64,000 nt of DNA from Anaerolineales bacterium (GCA_030583905.1 CP129481.1:1302001-1366000); one strand, 5' to 3'; positions 25,508 to 36,632 are shown, numbered from the stretch's first letter. The notes: generated by a model from the letters alone, not told the origin. Made by a program: numbers and translations.

Positions 25508-28500
25508 ATGAGCACTATTTTATTTAAGCAGCCAGTAGTACAAAAACTACAGGTGCTGGCAATTGTAATGATATTGATTGTTGGGGTAATCGGTTCTCCT
25601 GAACAGGCGGTATACGCCCGGGAGAGCCAGTTGGCAAGCCCTCTGGAAGTAATAGAAATCGGCGTTGAAGATGCATCCGCTCTTAGCGCCGATTGCGATT
25701 CCCCGCCGAATGACATCGTGGCTGAGAACTGTTTGCTGGGTAACCCGTCCAGTGAATGGGACGTGGTTGGCGCAGGGGATGTGTCAATCCAGGGTTTCGC
25801 GACTGACATCAGTTTTAATCGCGGCGAGACTGTGGAGTTTAAGATCGATACCACAGCAACCTCATACGAGATCAATATATATCGGCTCGGCTACTACAAT
25901 GGAAACGGTGCGCGGCTTATCGCGACCATCCCATCATCTTCAGTAATAGCAACCGATCAGCCAGCCTGTAACTTCGACGCTGCCAACCGCAACCTGCTGG
26001 ACTGCGGCAACTGGTCAGTTTCCGCGAGTTGGACGATTCCAGCCAATGCGACATCGGGTGTTTACATCGCCCGTCCAACACGTACCGACAACGATGGCGC
26101 AAGTCATATTGTTTTCATTGTAAGGGATGATGCCAGTGCCTCCGACCTGCTGTTCCAAACCTCCGATACCACCTGGCAATCCTACAATCCGTACGGCGGT
26201 TACAACGCCTATGGCAGTTCCGGCGCGATAATGGCAGAGAAACTCAGTTATAACCGCCCCTTCACGACACGGGGTGCAGAGTTGGAGAACTGGCTTTTCA
26301 ATGCTGAGTACCCGATGATCCGTTGGTTGGAGCGGAACGGCTATGATGTCAGCTATGCATCGGCAATTGATATAGAACGCCACAGCAGCCTAATCACGAA
26401 TCACAAGATTTTCCTTTCGGTTGGGCACGACGAATACTGGTCGCAGGGACGGCGTGACGCGGTTACTGCTGCACGCGACGCTGGTGTGCACCTTGCGTTC
26501 TTCAGCGGCAATGAGATCTATTGGAAGACCCGCTGGGAAGATAGCGGGCCCCAATCCTACCGGACTCAGGTAACTTATAAGGAAGGCAGTGCCGCCCCGA
26601 GCGGTTCAGCCGAACACCGCAACTGTTACAACAACTACGACTGTGATCCCAGCCCTATTTGGACCGGTCTATGGCGAGAAGCGCCTGGCTCAACCCCAGA
26701 GAACTCGCTGAGCGGGCAGATCAGCTGGCGGCTGAACACAGGTTCAATTACGGTTCCAAGTGAGTATGCCTCGTTGCGATTCTGGCGTAACACTCAGGTG
26801 GCAAACCTGACCCCCGGTGGGCAGATAACTCTTTCGAGTGGCACACTTGGCTACGAGTGGGATCCTGAATATCCACAGTATGCTGATTGGTATCCGGCAG
26901 GTCGTGTACTGCTCTCGACGACAAACATTACATCGTTTGCTGGTCCGGAACAGCACCACTTGAGTCTCTACCGGGCGCCGTCCGGTGCGCTGGTTTTTGG
27001 AGCGGGCACCGTCCAATGGTCGTGGGGACTAGATGGCAATCATGATCGCGGCGCTTCGACCGAGGACCCGAATGTTCAGCAGGCGACAGTGAATCTGTTT
27101 GCGGACATGGGTGTCCAGCCAGCCAGCCTTCAGGACAATCTTGTTGCGGTAAACACCTCGACGGATACTACCCCGCCAACCGTTAGTATTACATCTCCTT
27201 TGTCTGGCGCATCAGTATCTGGCGGGACAGTCACGATCACCGGCACGGCGAGCGACATTGGCGGCGTTGTGGGTGTGGTCGAAATTTCGACCAATGGTGG
27301 GACGACCTGGCGGCGTGCATCTGGTCGTGAGAATTGGAGTTATACCTACACTGCCACAGAGGGCATCGCTGATATTCGTGCCCGCGCCGTTGATGACAGT
27401 ATCAACCTCAGCACTCCGATTGTCCACACGTTCAACGTCGAGCCGCGTGTTTGCCCATGTTCGATTTGGAACGACACCTCTGTTCCTTCCAACTTTGAAA
27501 ATGACGGTCAACCCATTGAAGTCGGTGTGAAATTTCAAAGCAGTGAGGCGGGATATGTCACCGGCTTGCGGTTCTACAACCATGCATCCAATACCGGGAC
27601 ACACACCGGGCATCTTTGGGCTGCGGATGGGACGCAACTTGCTGAGGCAGTCTTTATTATTAATGAAACTGCATCCGGGTGGCAGGAGATGTATTTCGAT
27701 ACGCAAGTTCAAATCCAGGCAGATACAACCTATGTTGCCTCCTATCATTCCGCCAATGGCGGGTACGTGTATGACGATAACTACTTCCTCACCGCGTATA
27801 ACAATTCTCCGTTGCGAGCACTTGCCAATGGAGAGGAAGGTCCTAATGGCGTTTATAGCTACGGACCAAGTTCCTTCCCAACCCAGACCTATCAAAGCAG
27901 TAATTATTGGGTGGATGTCATCTTTGATAATTCTCCGCAGGTTTACAGTGTGTGGGAGCAGGGACCGATCACAGGCTCTGCTTCGGTTGATGATCCTACA
28001 GCCATTGAAGCCGGCTTTAAATTCAAGACCGATGTTCCTGGTTCGATTATCGGCATTGCGTTCTATAAAGGCGCTGCCAACACAGGTCCATTCATGGGGC
28101 ATCTTTGGCAGTTGAATGGAACACAACTGGCATCCAAGAATTACACCAACAATACTGCCGAAGTCGGCTGGCAGGAGATCATATTTGATGTGCCGATACC
28201 CATTGCTGCGAACACCACCTACATCGGTTCCTACTTTACGCAATCCGGCAACTATGCCGCCGTAAACAATTACTTCACGTCCGAAGTGTACAATGCGCCC
28301 GTGCACGCATTGGCGAACAACGGACCGGATGGACCCAACGGTGTATACAATTACGGTAGCAGTGCTTTCCCACAAGCCAGCTTCCAGGGCAGTAACTATT
28401 GGGTGGATGTGCTCTTCGTGCCTGATATGCCCATTGACGGTACATCTCCCACCATCACATCCGTGACCCCGTTGAACAACGCGACAAATGCAAACACTGG

Positions 28501-31500
28501 AACTGTCATCACCGCCATATTCAGTGAAGGGATGGATGCAGACACTATCACATCGTCCACCTTCGAACTGCTTGACGCTTCCAACAACATCGTTCCTGCC
28601 TCGGTTTCCTATAACACCGCCACGCGGACAGCGACTCTTACACCTTCCTCCCCGCTTGCCCTTTCATCAACATATACAGCTCGAGTGACTGGTGGCGCGT
28701 CCGGCGTGACCGACCTCGCAGGCAACCCGCTTGCATCTAACTACACTTGGACATTCTCCACCCTGGGACCTCCCCCCAATGAAGGTCCCGGTGGACCGAT
28801 CCTCGTGCTTTCCAGCGCGGCGAATCCGTTCAGCCGCTACTATGCCGAAATCCTGCGTGCCGAGGGTTTGAACCAATTCACCGCAACGGATATCTCCAAC
28901 CTGACGGGCGCACTACTTAATGATTATCAGGTCGTAATCCTCGGGGAATTTCCTCTTACATCCACTGAAGTCGGCTTGCTCTCCAACTGGGTTAATAACG
29001 GCGGCAACCTGATCGCTATGCGCCCCGACCCGCAATTGGCGAGCCTGCTCGGATTAACTTCCACGGGCACAATCCTCAATGAAGGATACATACTTGTAAA
29101 TACCGCCTCCGCGCCGGGACAAGGAATTGTCAACCAGTCCATCCAATTCCATGGCACAGCGGATATGTATATTTTGAACGGAGCTACAGCGATTGCCGCT
29201 TTGTATTCCAATGCGACCACTGCCACTCCTAACCCCGCAGTGACCATCGTCAGCGTGGGATCGAACGGGGGGCAGGCAGCAGCTTTCACGTACGATTTGG
29301 CGCGTTCTGTCGTCTACACCCGACAAGGCAATCCTGCCTGGGCAGGTCAAAGCCGTGATGGGCAATCGGGTCCCATCCGTGCAGATAATCTGTTTTTTGG
29401 CAATGCAGCGGGCGATCCCCAGCCCGATTGGATTGATTTCAACAAAGTTCAAATTCCACAGGCAGATGAACAACAGCGCCTGCTCGCGAACATGATCCTG
29501 AGAATGAACGTGGATAATCATCCTCTGCCACGCTTCTGGTACTTCCCGCGCGGGGAAAAGGCTGTTTTCGTGATGACGCATGATGAGCATGGCGGCGGTG
29601 ACATTGTCAGCCGCCTGAATGCCTACAACGCCCTCAGTCCGAGTGAATGTAACGTGGACGAATGGGAGTGCGTGCTCAGCACCACCTACCTGTATACCAA
29701 TGCCCAGATCACAAATGCGCAATTGACGGCATTCCAATCCCAGGGACATGAGTTTGCGGTCCATATAGATACTGGTTGTGCCAACTTCACCCCGGCATCG
29801 CTTGCAAATAATTACGCCACGCAAATTCCCGCAGTGGCGGTGCAATTCCCAAGCATTGCCCCCCAACGTACACAGCGTACGCACTGTATTGCATTCAGTG
29901 ACTGGGCTACCCAGCCGAAGGTCCAACTGCAGAATGGTATGCGTCTGGATACGAACTATTACTACTGGCCTCCCAGTTGGATTCAGAATCGACCTGGCAT
30001 GTTCACCGGTTCTGGCATGCCCATGCGCTTTGCCGACCTGGATGGCACAATGATCGACGTCTATCAAGCGACGACACAAATGACGGATGAATCAGGGCAG
30101 ACTTATCCCTTCACAATTGACGTGCTTCTCGATAATGCGATCGGAGCACCTGGCTACTACGGCGCTTTCACTGCAAACATGCACACCGATGGCGGCTCAA
30201 GCGCAACTACTGATGCATTGGCAATGGTATCGTCCGCTTTGTCACGCGGCGTGCCGGTCATCTCCGCCCAGCAATTGTTAACATGGGTGGATGGTCGCAA
30301 CTATTCCGCTTTCAGCGGCATCACATGGAATGGGAACACGCTTGACTTTTATCTGTCCTCTGGTGCGGGTGCAAACGGCTTGTCTGCCATGCTCCCCACG
30401 CAATCTAACGCGGGACCGCTGCAAAGCATCACTCGCAATGGAACCCCGGTTTCTTATACGACCGAGGTTATCAAAGGCATCGAGTATGCCATGTTCATTT
30501 CTCCCAGCGGTGATTATCAAGCCGTCTATTCAGTCGATACAACTCCGCCCGTCATTTCTAACATCCTTACTACCGTCAACCCGGATGGGACGGTTACTAT
30601 CACCTGGAATACGGATGAAAATGCCGATTCAAGCGTGGACTATGGAACTGATGCGAACACTTTGAATCTCAGTGCCGCTGATGCCGTGCTCGCCGCGTCA
30701 CACTCCATCACGCTCACAGGGTTGACACCCAACACCACCTACTACTTCCGCGTCACCTCTGCGGATGCCAGCACGAACTCCGCCACATTGCCGAATCCGC
30801 CTGCTATGCCATTGAACTTCACGACGCCGTCCGGCGCCTTGATGGACACTTCATCAGGCGATTTCAACGGCGGCGATCTGAGTTGTGCCTATCCTGTCCA
30901 GATGGGGAATGGGGAATTGATCCTGCCGCCTACGATCGCAGCTGAGTTTGACGGCTTCAACCTGCCTTCTGACTGGTCCAGCCATGTGTGGACGGGCAGT
31001 GCTCCTTCGGTCAGTGGTGGATTGCTCACCCTGAACGGAGTTTCCGCCCGAAATGACACACTTCTCGGACCTGGCCACTCTCTGGAATTTGTCGCAACCT
31101 TTGGCAGTCAGCCATACCAGGTCGTTGGCTTTGGCGCCGGTGATACGACCTACAATGATTCGCCTTGGATCATGTTCTCTACCGGCAACGATGGCGCGCA
31201 ACTCTATGCCCGTATCCTCGCAAACGCCGGTGGACCCTATAACGTCGGTGATGATAAGATTCCTCTGGGGTCACAGTATCTTGGCAGCCCGCATCGCTAC
31301 CGTATTGAATGGAAGGCAAACAGCATCGACTTTTATATTGACGGCGTCAACGTCGCCAGCCGTTCTGTAACTGTCGGCAGTCAAATGCGCGTGGCAGCCA
31401 GCGATTACGACTTCAACACCCCTCCGTTGATTGTGGATTGGATCCATGTCAGCCCGTACGTGTCGCCTTGTACATTCACTTCGCGTGTCCTTGATGCCGG

Positions 31501-34500
31501 GCAATCCGTTAATTGGGAGACCATTTCCTGGACAGGACAGACTCCCGCGGGCACATCGTTAGCCTTATCCTATCGCATCGGTAATACCCCTGCTCCAGAC
31601 GGCTCGTGGACTTCCTTCCAAGCGATTCCAATCTCTGGTTCTTCATTAGGCGGGAACTCGCGCTACATTCAATATCGTGTTGTACTCGCCGCGTCGAACG
31701 ACATGTTTACACCGTTGTTGGAAGATGTGTCCATTACCTATTCTCATGGTGAAGATGTCACCCCGCCCACGATCATTGGGCGTAATCCCGCGCCAATGGA
31801 AACGGACGTAGACGTGACGACCTCTATTACGATTATTTTCAGCGAACCGATGGACCCCGTTACGATTATCCCCTCTAATTTCTCGCTGAAACTGGTGGGA
31901 GCGAACATCGATGTACCGTTTATCCTCGGTTATATCGGGTTGACTGCCACGCTTGATCCTGTCGGCGACCTTGTCCCTGGTACACAATACGCTGTGCATG
32001 TGGAAGGCGCAGTCACGGATTTGGCGGGCAATCCGCTTGGCATAGACTCGGATTGGGCTTTCACAACCCGGGCAGAAGGATTGGTCGATACAACGGTATC
32101 AGATTTCGGGTCCGGAACGAACGCCTGCTATGTCGCAGAAACAGCAAACGGCGAATTGATCCTTAATCCAACGATTGGCACCGAATTTTCAAGCGCATCC
32201 CTTCCAGCCGGCTGGAGCAGTTATGACTGGCCCTTTGATGGCACACCTGGTTCTTACGTGGTTTCTGGCGGTGTGCTAATTGTAGATGGAATGCGAATTA
32301 ATCCGGAGCCTGCCGCGTACACTTCTGGAAGAGTTTTGGAATTCTACGGCACATTTGCAGCAACCCCCTTCCAGCATGTTGGATTTGGTGCAGGCAGCCA
32401 AAATCCGCCAAATGAGGTTTACAACACCGCTCCGTGGGCAATGTTTACCACCGGCATGGGTGGCACCGCTTTGATGGCGCGCACTTCATCCGATGCAGGT
32501 GGTTTCGATTACACGATCCCCGGAAACTGGCTTGGAGCGCCTCATTTATATCGTATTGAGTGGACTGCTTCAAACGTCTCGTATTACATTGACGGCGTTC
32601 TGGTCATTGCTCATGCATATTCAAGCTCTAACACCATGCGCCCCGCCGTCAGCGACCTGAACCAGGGAGGCGGACAGGTGGCGGTAGACTGGATGCGTAT
32701 GTCGCCTTATAGTATGCCATGCTCATTTGAATCACGCATCTTCGATGCAGGATTGGTTGTGGATTGGTTCAACCTTAACTGGCTTGGTTCCACACCTGCC
32801 GGCACGAACGCGGCGTTTGAAACACGTAGCGGCAATATTCCAGTGCCCGATGAGAGCTGGTCTGCGTGGGAAGCCGCGACCGGACCGATCTCCAGTCCCA
32901 ACGGTCGATATGCACAATACCGGGTTACGCTCAGTGCCACGGATGTGAACAGCACGCCGATTATTGAGAGCGTAGAATTGACCTATCTGCAGATTGTCAA
33001 CCAGGCGCCGACAGATATTGCTCTTGATTCCATGAGCGTGGCTGAGAACCAACCGATCAACGCATTGGTCGGTGTACTCAGTACAATAGATCCGGACCCC
33101 CTCGATTCGTTTGTTTACAGTCTGGTGACGAACGCTACAACCTGCCCGCTGGCAGCGGATAATGCATCGTTTGGAATCGACAGCGCAAACCTTGTGACTG
33201 CGGCGGTCTTCGATTTTGAGACCAAGGATAGTTATGTGATTTGCGTTCGAAGTACAGATATGGGCGGACTGTCCTTCGATAAACAATTTGTTGTCAGTAT
33301 CACGGATCTAGTCTATGGTACGACTGCCAGTATTTCGTCGAATAATAATCCATCCACATACGGGCAAAACGTCAACTTTACTGTAACCGTCACATCGAGC
33401 GGTGGCGTCCCGACAGGATCTGTAACTTTTATGAGTGGAGCAGTCACACTGGGCAGCGCAATATTGAATGCCAGTGGGATCGCAACATTCAGCACAAATG
33501 CACTCGCCGCAGATTTGTCACCCTATACGATCCATGCTGTTTATGTGGGAGAAGCTGATTTTGGGGCGAGCGATGATTCGATTGTGCAAACTGTCAACAA
33601 GGCGACTGCGACCATAACGCTTGGGAATCTCACTCAGACGTACAACGGGTTGCCTCTTTTCGCGACTGCGACAACGAATCCACCAAACCTGACAGTTGAC
33701 TTGACCTATGATGGATCTTCTGTTGCGCCAACAAATGCCGGCAGTTATTCCGTTGTTGGCTCCATTAACCATCCCAACTATACAGGTGCTGCGAACGGAA
33801 TATTTGTCATTGAAAAAGCCACCTCGACAACGACCGTATTGGGTGGAGGTACTTTCACCTACGATGGCAATCCTCATGCGGCGATAGTAACGGTCACTGG
33901 TGCGGGCGGACTCAATCTCACCCCCATGCCAATTTATAGCGGAGGATGCAGTGCAGCACCGGTCAATGTCTCAGATACACCCTGTACCGCTAGCTACACC
34001 TATGCAGAAAGTGAAAACTATCTGGGCAGCACAGATAACACTGTGATTATTATCACGCCGAAGACCGCTTCGGTTACGCCGAACGCAGGCAGCAAGGTCT
34101 ATGGATCTGCCGACCCGGCACTGACCGGGACGCTGACCGGCTTCCTGGCAGGCGACAACGTCACAGCGACCTACAGCCGTGCAGCAGGCGAGACGGTGGC
34201 AGGCGGACCGTACACGATCAGCGCGGTGCTTGCCCCGGCCGGAGTGCTTGGCAACTACACCGTCACCTACAACACCGCTGCTTTCACCATCACGCCGAAG
34301 ACCGCTTCGGTTACGCCGAACGCAGGCAGCAAGGTCTATGGATCTGCCGACCCGGCACTGACCGGGACGCTGACCGGCTTCCTGGCAGGCGACAACGTCA
34401 CAGCGACCTACAGCCGTGCAGCAGGCGAGACGGTGGCAGGCGGACCGTACACGATCAGCGCGGTGCTTGCCCCGGCCGGAGTGCTTGGCAACTACACCGT

Positions 34501-36610
34501 CACCTACAACACCGCTGCTTTCACCATCACGCCGAAGACCGCTTCGGTTACGCCGAACGCAGGCAGCAAGGTCTATGGATCTGCCGACCCGGCACTGACC
34601 GGGACGCTGACCGGCTTCCTGGCAGGCGACAACGTCACAGCGACCTACAGCCGTGCAGCAGGCGAGACGGTGGCAGGCGGACCGTACACGATCAGCGCGG
34701 TGCTTGCCCCGGCCGGAGTGCTTGGCAACTACACCGTCACCTACAACACCGCTGCTTTCACCATCACGCCGAAGACCGCTTCGGTTACGCCGAACGCAGG
34801 CAGCAAGGTCTATGGATCTGCCGACCCGGCACTGACCGGGACGCTGACCGGCTTCCTGGCAGGCGACAACGTCACAGCGACCTACAGCCGTGCAGCAGGC
34901 GAGACGGTGGCAGGCGGACCGTACACGATCAGCGCGGTGCTTGCCCCGGCCGGAGTGCTCGGCAACTACACCATCACCTACAACACCGCCGCCTTCACCA
35001 TCACACCGAAGACCCTGACGATCACGGGTGTGGTCGCCAATAACAAGGTATATGATGGCACAACTGCCGCGACGTTCAATCTGACAGGCGCTGCGCTGGT
35101 GGGCGTGGTCGCTCCGGATGTTGTCACGATCAATAGTGGTTCCGCAATGGGCACATTCGCCAGCGCAAATGCTGGCACCTGGGCTGTCACGGCATCCGGT
35201 TTTGGCTTGAGTGGAGCGGGAGCAGGCAACTACACACTGGCTGCCCAGCCCGTTCTTCCCAATGCAACCATCACACCCAAAGCCATTTCTGTGACGGCAA
35301 ACGTCGCCAGCAAGTTCTACGGCGCTGTTGATCCAGTGCTTACCTATACATCCACTCCTTTGGCAGGCGGCGATTCCTTCAGCGGCACGCTTGCCCGCGC
35401 GGCTGGCGAAAATGTTGGCATCTATGCCATCAATCAGGGCACATTAACTGCTGGCAGCAACTACATCATCACCTTTACAGGTGCAAACCTGACGGTCAAC
35501 CCGCTGGCGATCACAGTCACGGCAGATGCCGGACAGATGAAAGCCGAAGGCGCGGCTGACCCGGCAGAATTCACCTACGCGGTCAACCCGGCGCTGGTCG
35601 GCAGCGACACCTTCAGCGGCGCACTCACCCGCGAACTCGGTGAAACCCCCGGCTTCTACGCCATCCTGGTCGGCACGCTCTCCGCGGGCGCCAACTACGA
35701 CATGACCTTCGTCAGCAACAACTTCGAGATCGTCGCCAACCAAGCCCCGGTCATCACCGAAGGCTCTGATATCGGCGTGACGATGTCCAAGAACGGCTTC
35801 CCGGACAAGTTCGCCCTGACCCTGAACGCCACCGACGCTGAAGACCACACCCTGACCTGGAGCATCCAGACCCAGGCTGGCAACGGGACCGCCACCGCCA
35901 CCGGCGACGGCAACTCCAAGGTCATCGCCTACGCCCCGACCCTGAACTTCTCCGGTGCGGACAGCTTTGTGGTGCGCGTCACCGACCAGCTCGGTGCCTT
36001 CGATGACATCACGGTCAACGTGACGGTCTCCGCAGGCGGCGACTTCCCGACCTTCGTCGATGTGCCCATGGCGAACTCCGCCTGGTCCTACATCGAGTCC
36101 ATCTACTATGCCGGCATCACCGGCGGCTGTTCCACCAACCCGCTTGCCTACTGCCCGAACAGCTCCGTCACCCGCGCCCAGATGGCGATCTTCCTGCTGC
36201 GCGGCATGTACGGACAAGCCTACACGCCTCCCCCGGCGACCGGCACCGTCTTCGCTGACGTTCCGCTCACCCACTCGGCTGCGGCTTGGATCGAACAACT
36301 GGCTGCGGAAGGCATCACCGGCGGCTGCGGCAACGGCAACTACTGCCCGAGCAGCCCGGTCACCCGCGCCCAGATGGCGATCTTCCTGCTGCGCGCCAAG
36401 TATGGACAAGCCTACACGCCTCCTGCCGCCACCGGCACCGAGTTCCTGGACGTCCCGATCGGTCATTCGGCTGCGGCTTGGATCGAGCAGCTGGCTGCGG
36501 AAGGCATCACCGGCGGATGCGGTGGCGGCAACTACTGCCCCAACAACTCTGTCACCCGCGCACAGATGGCGATCTTCATCCAGCGCACCTTCGACCTAGC
36601 ACGTCCGTAA
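25508..36610 (+). CDS. Giant secreted multidomain SLH surface protein, 3700 aa
   Basis: It has a signal peptide (1-38) and a GGGAG ribosome site. Approximate domain order: a region like the large subunit of N,N-dimethylformamidase (60-560, with GHDEYWSQGRRDAV); an Ig-like domain; two DUF4082 domains (649-975); Big_5 Ig-like (978-1085); a ThuA/amidotransferase-like segment and a polysaccharide deacetylase-like segment (1095-1675, FVMTHDEHGGGD and HEFAVHIDTG); fibronectin III; two LamG-like domains separated by Big_5; cadherin-like and Big_3 domains; MBG domains including four identical-type 79-residue units (2849-3164); YDG and further MBG; a cadherin-like domain; three SLH repeats (3513-3698) with TRAQMAIFLLR motifs for cell-wall anchoring. 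It is probably an adhesin or surface hydrolase. It has its own promoter and terminator and lies between direct repeats. Confidence 0.85.
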   Translation: MSTILFKQPVVQKLQVLAIVMILIVGVIGSPEQAVYARESQLASPLEVIEIGVEDASALSADCDSPPNDIVAENCLLGNPSSEWDVVGAGDVSIQGFATDISFNRGETVEFKIDTTATSYEINIYRLGYYNGNGARLIATIPSSSVIATDQPACNFDAANRNLLDCGNWSVSASWTIPANATSGVYIARPTRTDNDGASHIVFIVRDDASASDLLFQTSDTTWQSYNPYGGYNAYGSSGAIMAEKLSYNRPFTTRGAELENWLFNAEYPMIRWLERNGYDVSYASAIDIERHSSLITNHKIFLSVGHDEYWSQGRRDAVTAARDAGVHLAFFSGNEIYWKTRWEDSGPQSYRTQVTYKEGSAAPSGSAEHRNCYNNYDCDPSPIWTGLWREAPGSTPENSLSGQISWRLNTGSITVPSEYASLRFWRNTQVANLTPGGQITLSSGTLGYEWDPEYPQYADWYPAGRVLLSTTNITSFAGPEQHHLSLYRAPSGALVFGAGTVQWSWGLDGNHDRGASTEDPNVQQATVNLFADMGVQPASLQDNLVAVNTSTDTTPPTVSITSPLSGASVSGGTVTITGTASDIGGVVGVVEISTNGGTTWRRASGRENWSYTYTATEGIADIRARAVDDSINLSTPIVHTFNVEPRVCPCSIWNDTSVPSNFENDGQPIEVGVKFQSSEAGYVTGLRFYNHASNTGTHTGHLWAADGTQLAEAVFIINETASGWQEMYFDTQVQIQADTTYVASYHSANGGYVYDDNYFLTAYNNSPLRALANGEEGPNGVYSYGPSSFPTQTYQSSNYWVDVIFDNSPQVYSVWEQGPITGSASVDDPTAIEAGFKFKTDVPGSIIGIAFYKGAANTGPFMGHLWQLNGTQLASKNYTNNTAEVGWQEIIFDVPIPIAANTTYIGSYFTQSGNYAAVNNYFTSEVYNAPVHALANNGPDGPNGVYNYGSSAFPQASFQGSNYWVDVLFVPDMPIDGTSPTITSVTPLNNATNANTGTVITAIFSEGMDADTITSSTFELLDASNNIVPASVSYNTATRTATLTPSSPLALSSTYTARVTGGASGVTDLAGNPLASNYTWTFSTLGPPPNEGPGGPILVLSSAANPFSRYYAEILRAEGLNQFTATDISNLTGALLNDYQVVILGEFPLTSTEVGLLSNWVNNGGNLIAMRPDPQLASLLGLTSTGTILNEGYILVNTASAPGQGIVNQSIQFHGTADMYILNGATAIAALYSNATTATPNPAVTIVSVGSNGGQAAAFTYDLARSVVYTRQGNPAWAGQSRDGQSGPIRADNLFFGNAAGDPQPDWIDFNKVQIPQADEQQRLLANMILRMNVDNHPLPRFWYFPRGEKAVFVMTHDEHGGGDIVSRLNAYNALSPSECNVDEWECVLSTTYLYTNAQITNAQLTAFQSQGHEFAVHIDTGCANFTPASLANNYATQIPAVAVQFPSIAPQRTQRTHCIAFSDWATQPKVQLQNGMRLDTNYYYWPPSWIQNRPGMFTGSGMPMRFADLDGTMIDVYQATTQMTDESGQTYPFTIDVLLDNAIGAPGYYGAFTANMHTDGGSSATTDALAMVSSALSRGVPVISAQQLLTWVDGRNYSAFSGITWNGNTLDFYLSSGAGANGLSAMLPTQSNAGPLQSITRNGTPVSYTTEVIKGIEYAMFISPSGDYQAVYSVDTTPPVISNILTTVNPDGTVTITWNTDENADSSVDYGTDANTLNLSAADAVLAASHSITLTGLTPNTTYYFRVTSADASTNSATLPNPPAMPLNFTTPSGALMDTSSGDFNGGDLSCAYPVQMGNGELILPPTIAAEFDGFNLPSDWSSHVWTGSAPSVSGGLLTLNGVSARNDTLLGPGHSLEFVATFGSQPYQVVGFGAGDTTYNDSPWIMFSTGNDGAQLYARILANAGGPYNVGDDKIPLGSQYLGSPHRYRIEWKANSIDFYIDGVNVASRSVTVGSQMRVAASDYDFNTPPLIVDWIHVSPYVSPCTFTSRVLDAGQSVNWETISWTGQTPAGTSLALSYRIGNTPAPDGSWTSFQAIPISGSSLGGNSRYIQYRVVLAASNDMFTPLLEDVSITYSHGEDVTPPTIIGRNPAPMETDVDVTTSITIIFSEPMDPVTIIPSNFSLKLVGANIDVPFILGYIGLTATLDPVGDLVPGTQYAVHVEGAVTDLAGNPLGIDSDWAFTTRAEGLVDTTVSDFGSGTNACYVAETANGELILNPTIGTEFSSASLPAGWSSYDWPFDGTPGSYVVSGGVLIVDGMRINPEPAAYTSGRVLEFYGTFAATPFQHVGFGAGSQNPPNEVYNTAPWAMFTTGMGGTALMARTSSDAGGFDYTIPGNWLGAPHLYRIEWTASNVSYYIDGVLVIAHAYSSSNTMRPAVSDLNQGGGQVAVDWMRMSPYSMPCSFESRIFDAGLVVDWFNLNWLGSTPAGTNAAFETRSGNIPVPDESWSAWEAATGPISSPNGRYAQYRVTLSATDVNSTPIIESVELTYLQIVNQAPTDIALDSMSVAENQPINALVGVLSTIDPDPLDSFVYSLVTNATTCPLAADNASFGIDSANLVTAAVFDFETKDSYVICVRSTDMGGLSFDKQFVVSITDLVYGTTASISSNNNPSTYGQNVNFTVTVTSSGGVPTGSVTFMSGAVTLGSAILNASGIATFSTNALAADLSPYTIHAVYVGEADFGASDDSIVQTVNKATATITLGNLTQTYNGLPLFATATTNPPNLTVDLTYDGSSVAPTNAGSYSVVGSINHPNYTGAANGIFVIEKATSTTTVLGGGTFTYDGNPHAAIVTVTGAGGLNLTPMPIYSGGCSAAPVNVSDTPCTASYTYAESENYLGSTDNTVIIITPKTASVTPNAGSKVYGSADPALTGTLTGFLAGDNVTATYSRAAGETVAGGPYTISAVLAPAGVLGNYTVTYNTAAFTITPKTASVTPNAGSKVYGSADPALTGTLTGFLAGDNVTATYSRAAGETVAGGPYTISAVLAPAGVLGNYTVTYNTAAFTITPKTASVTPNAGSKVYGSADPALTGTLTGFLAGDNVTATYSRAAGETVAGGPYTISAVLAPAGVLGNYTVTYNTAAFTITPKTASVTPNAGSKVYGSADPALTGTLTGFLAGDNVTATYSRAAGETVAGGPYTISAVLAPAGVLGNYTITYNTAAFTITPKTLTITGVVANNKVYDGTTAATFNLTGAALVGVVAPDVVTINSGSAMGTFASANAGTWAVTASGFGLSGAGAGNYTLAAQPVLPNATITPKAISVTANVASKFYGAVDPVLTYTSTPLAGGDSFSGTLARAAGENVGIYAINQGTLTAGSNYIITFTGANLTVNPLAITVTADAGQMKAEGAADPAEFTYAVNPALVGSDTFSGALTRELGETPGFYAILVGTLSAGANYDMTFVSNNFEIVANQAPVITEGSDIGVTMSKNGFPDKFALTLNATDAEDHTLTWSIQTQAGNGTATATGDGNSKVIAYAPTLNFSGADSFVVRVTDQLGAFDDITVNVTVSAGGDFPTFVDVPMANSAWSYIESIYYAGITGGCSTNPLAYCPNSSVTRAQMAIFLLRGMYGQAYTPPPATGTVFADVPLTHSAAAWIEQLAAEGITGGCGNGNYCPSSPVTRAQMAIFLLRAKYGQAYTPPAATGTEFLDVPIGHSAAAWIEQLAAEGITGGCGGGNYCPNNSVTRAQMAIFIQRTFDLARP
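34052..34999 (+). repeat. Four tandem 237-bp repeats coding MBG-type units
   Basis: Units start at 34052, 34289, 34526 and 34763. Units one to three appear identical base for base. The fourth differs only near its end (GTGCTCGGC, ATCACC, GCCGCC). Each codes 79 residues beginning ITPKTASVTPNAGSKVYGSA. Such identity means very recent amplification or gene conversion, and copy number may vary between cells. Confidence 0.95.
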
Positions 36611-36632
36611 GTTTGTACGAATGAATAAATCT

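Noticed and set aside
27212..28375. 387-codon open frame on the minus strand
   Set aside because: It lies opposite the DUF4082 coding region and reflects codon bias of the giant gene rather than a separate gene.
34052..34999. CRISPR array
   Set aside because: The repeat units are 237 bases, contiguous, without spacers, and in frame within a large coding sequence.
35444..36466. 340-codon open frame on the minus strand
   Set aside because: It is the mirror of the GC-rich 3' end of the giant gene; its low-complexity Gly/Arg/Asp protein has no ribosome site and no recognisable domain.
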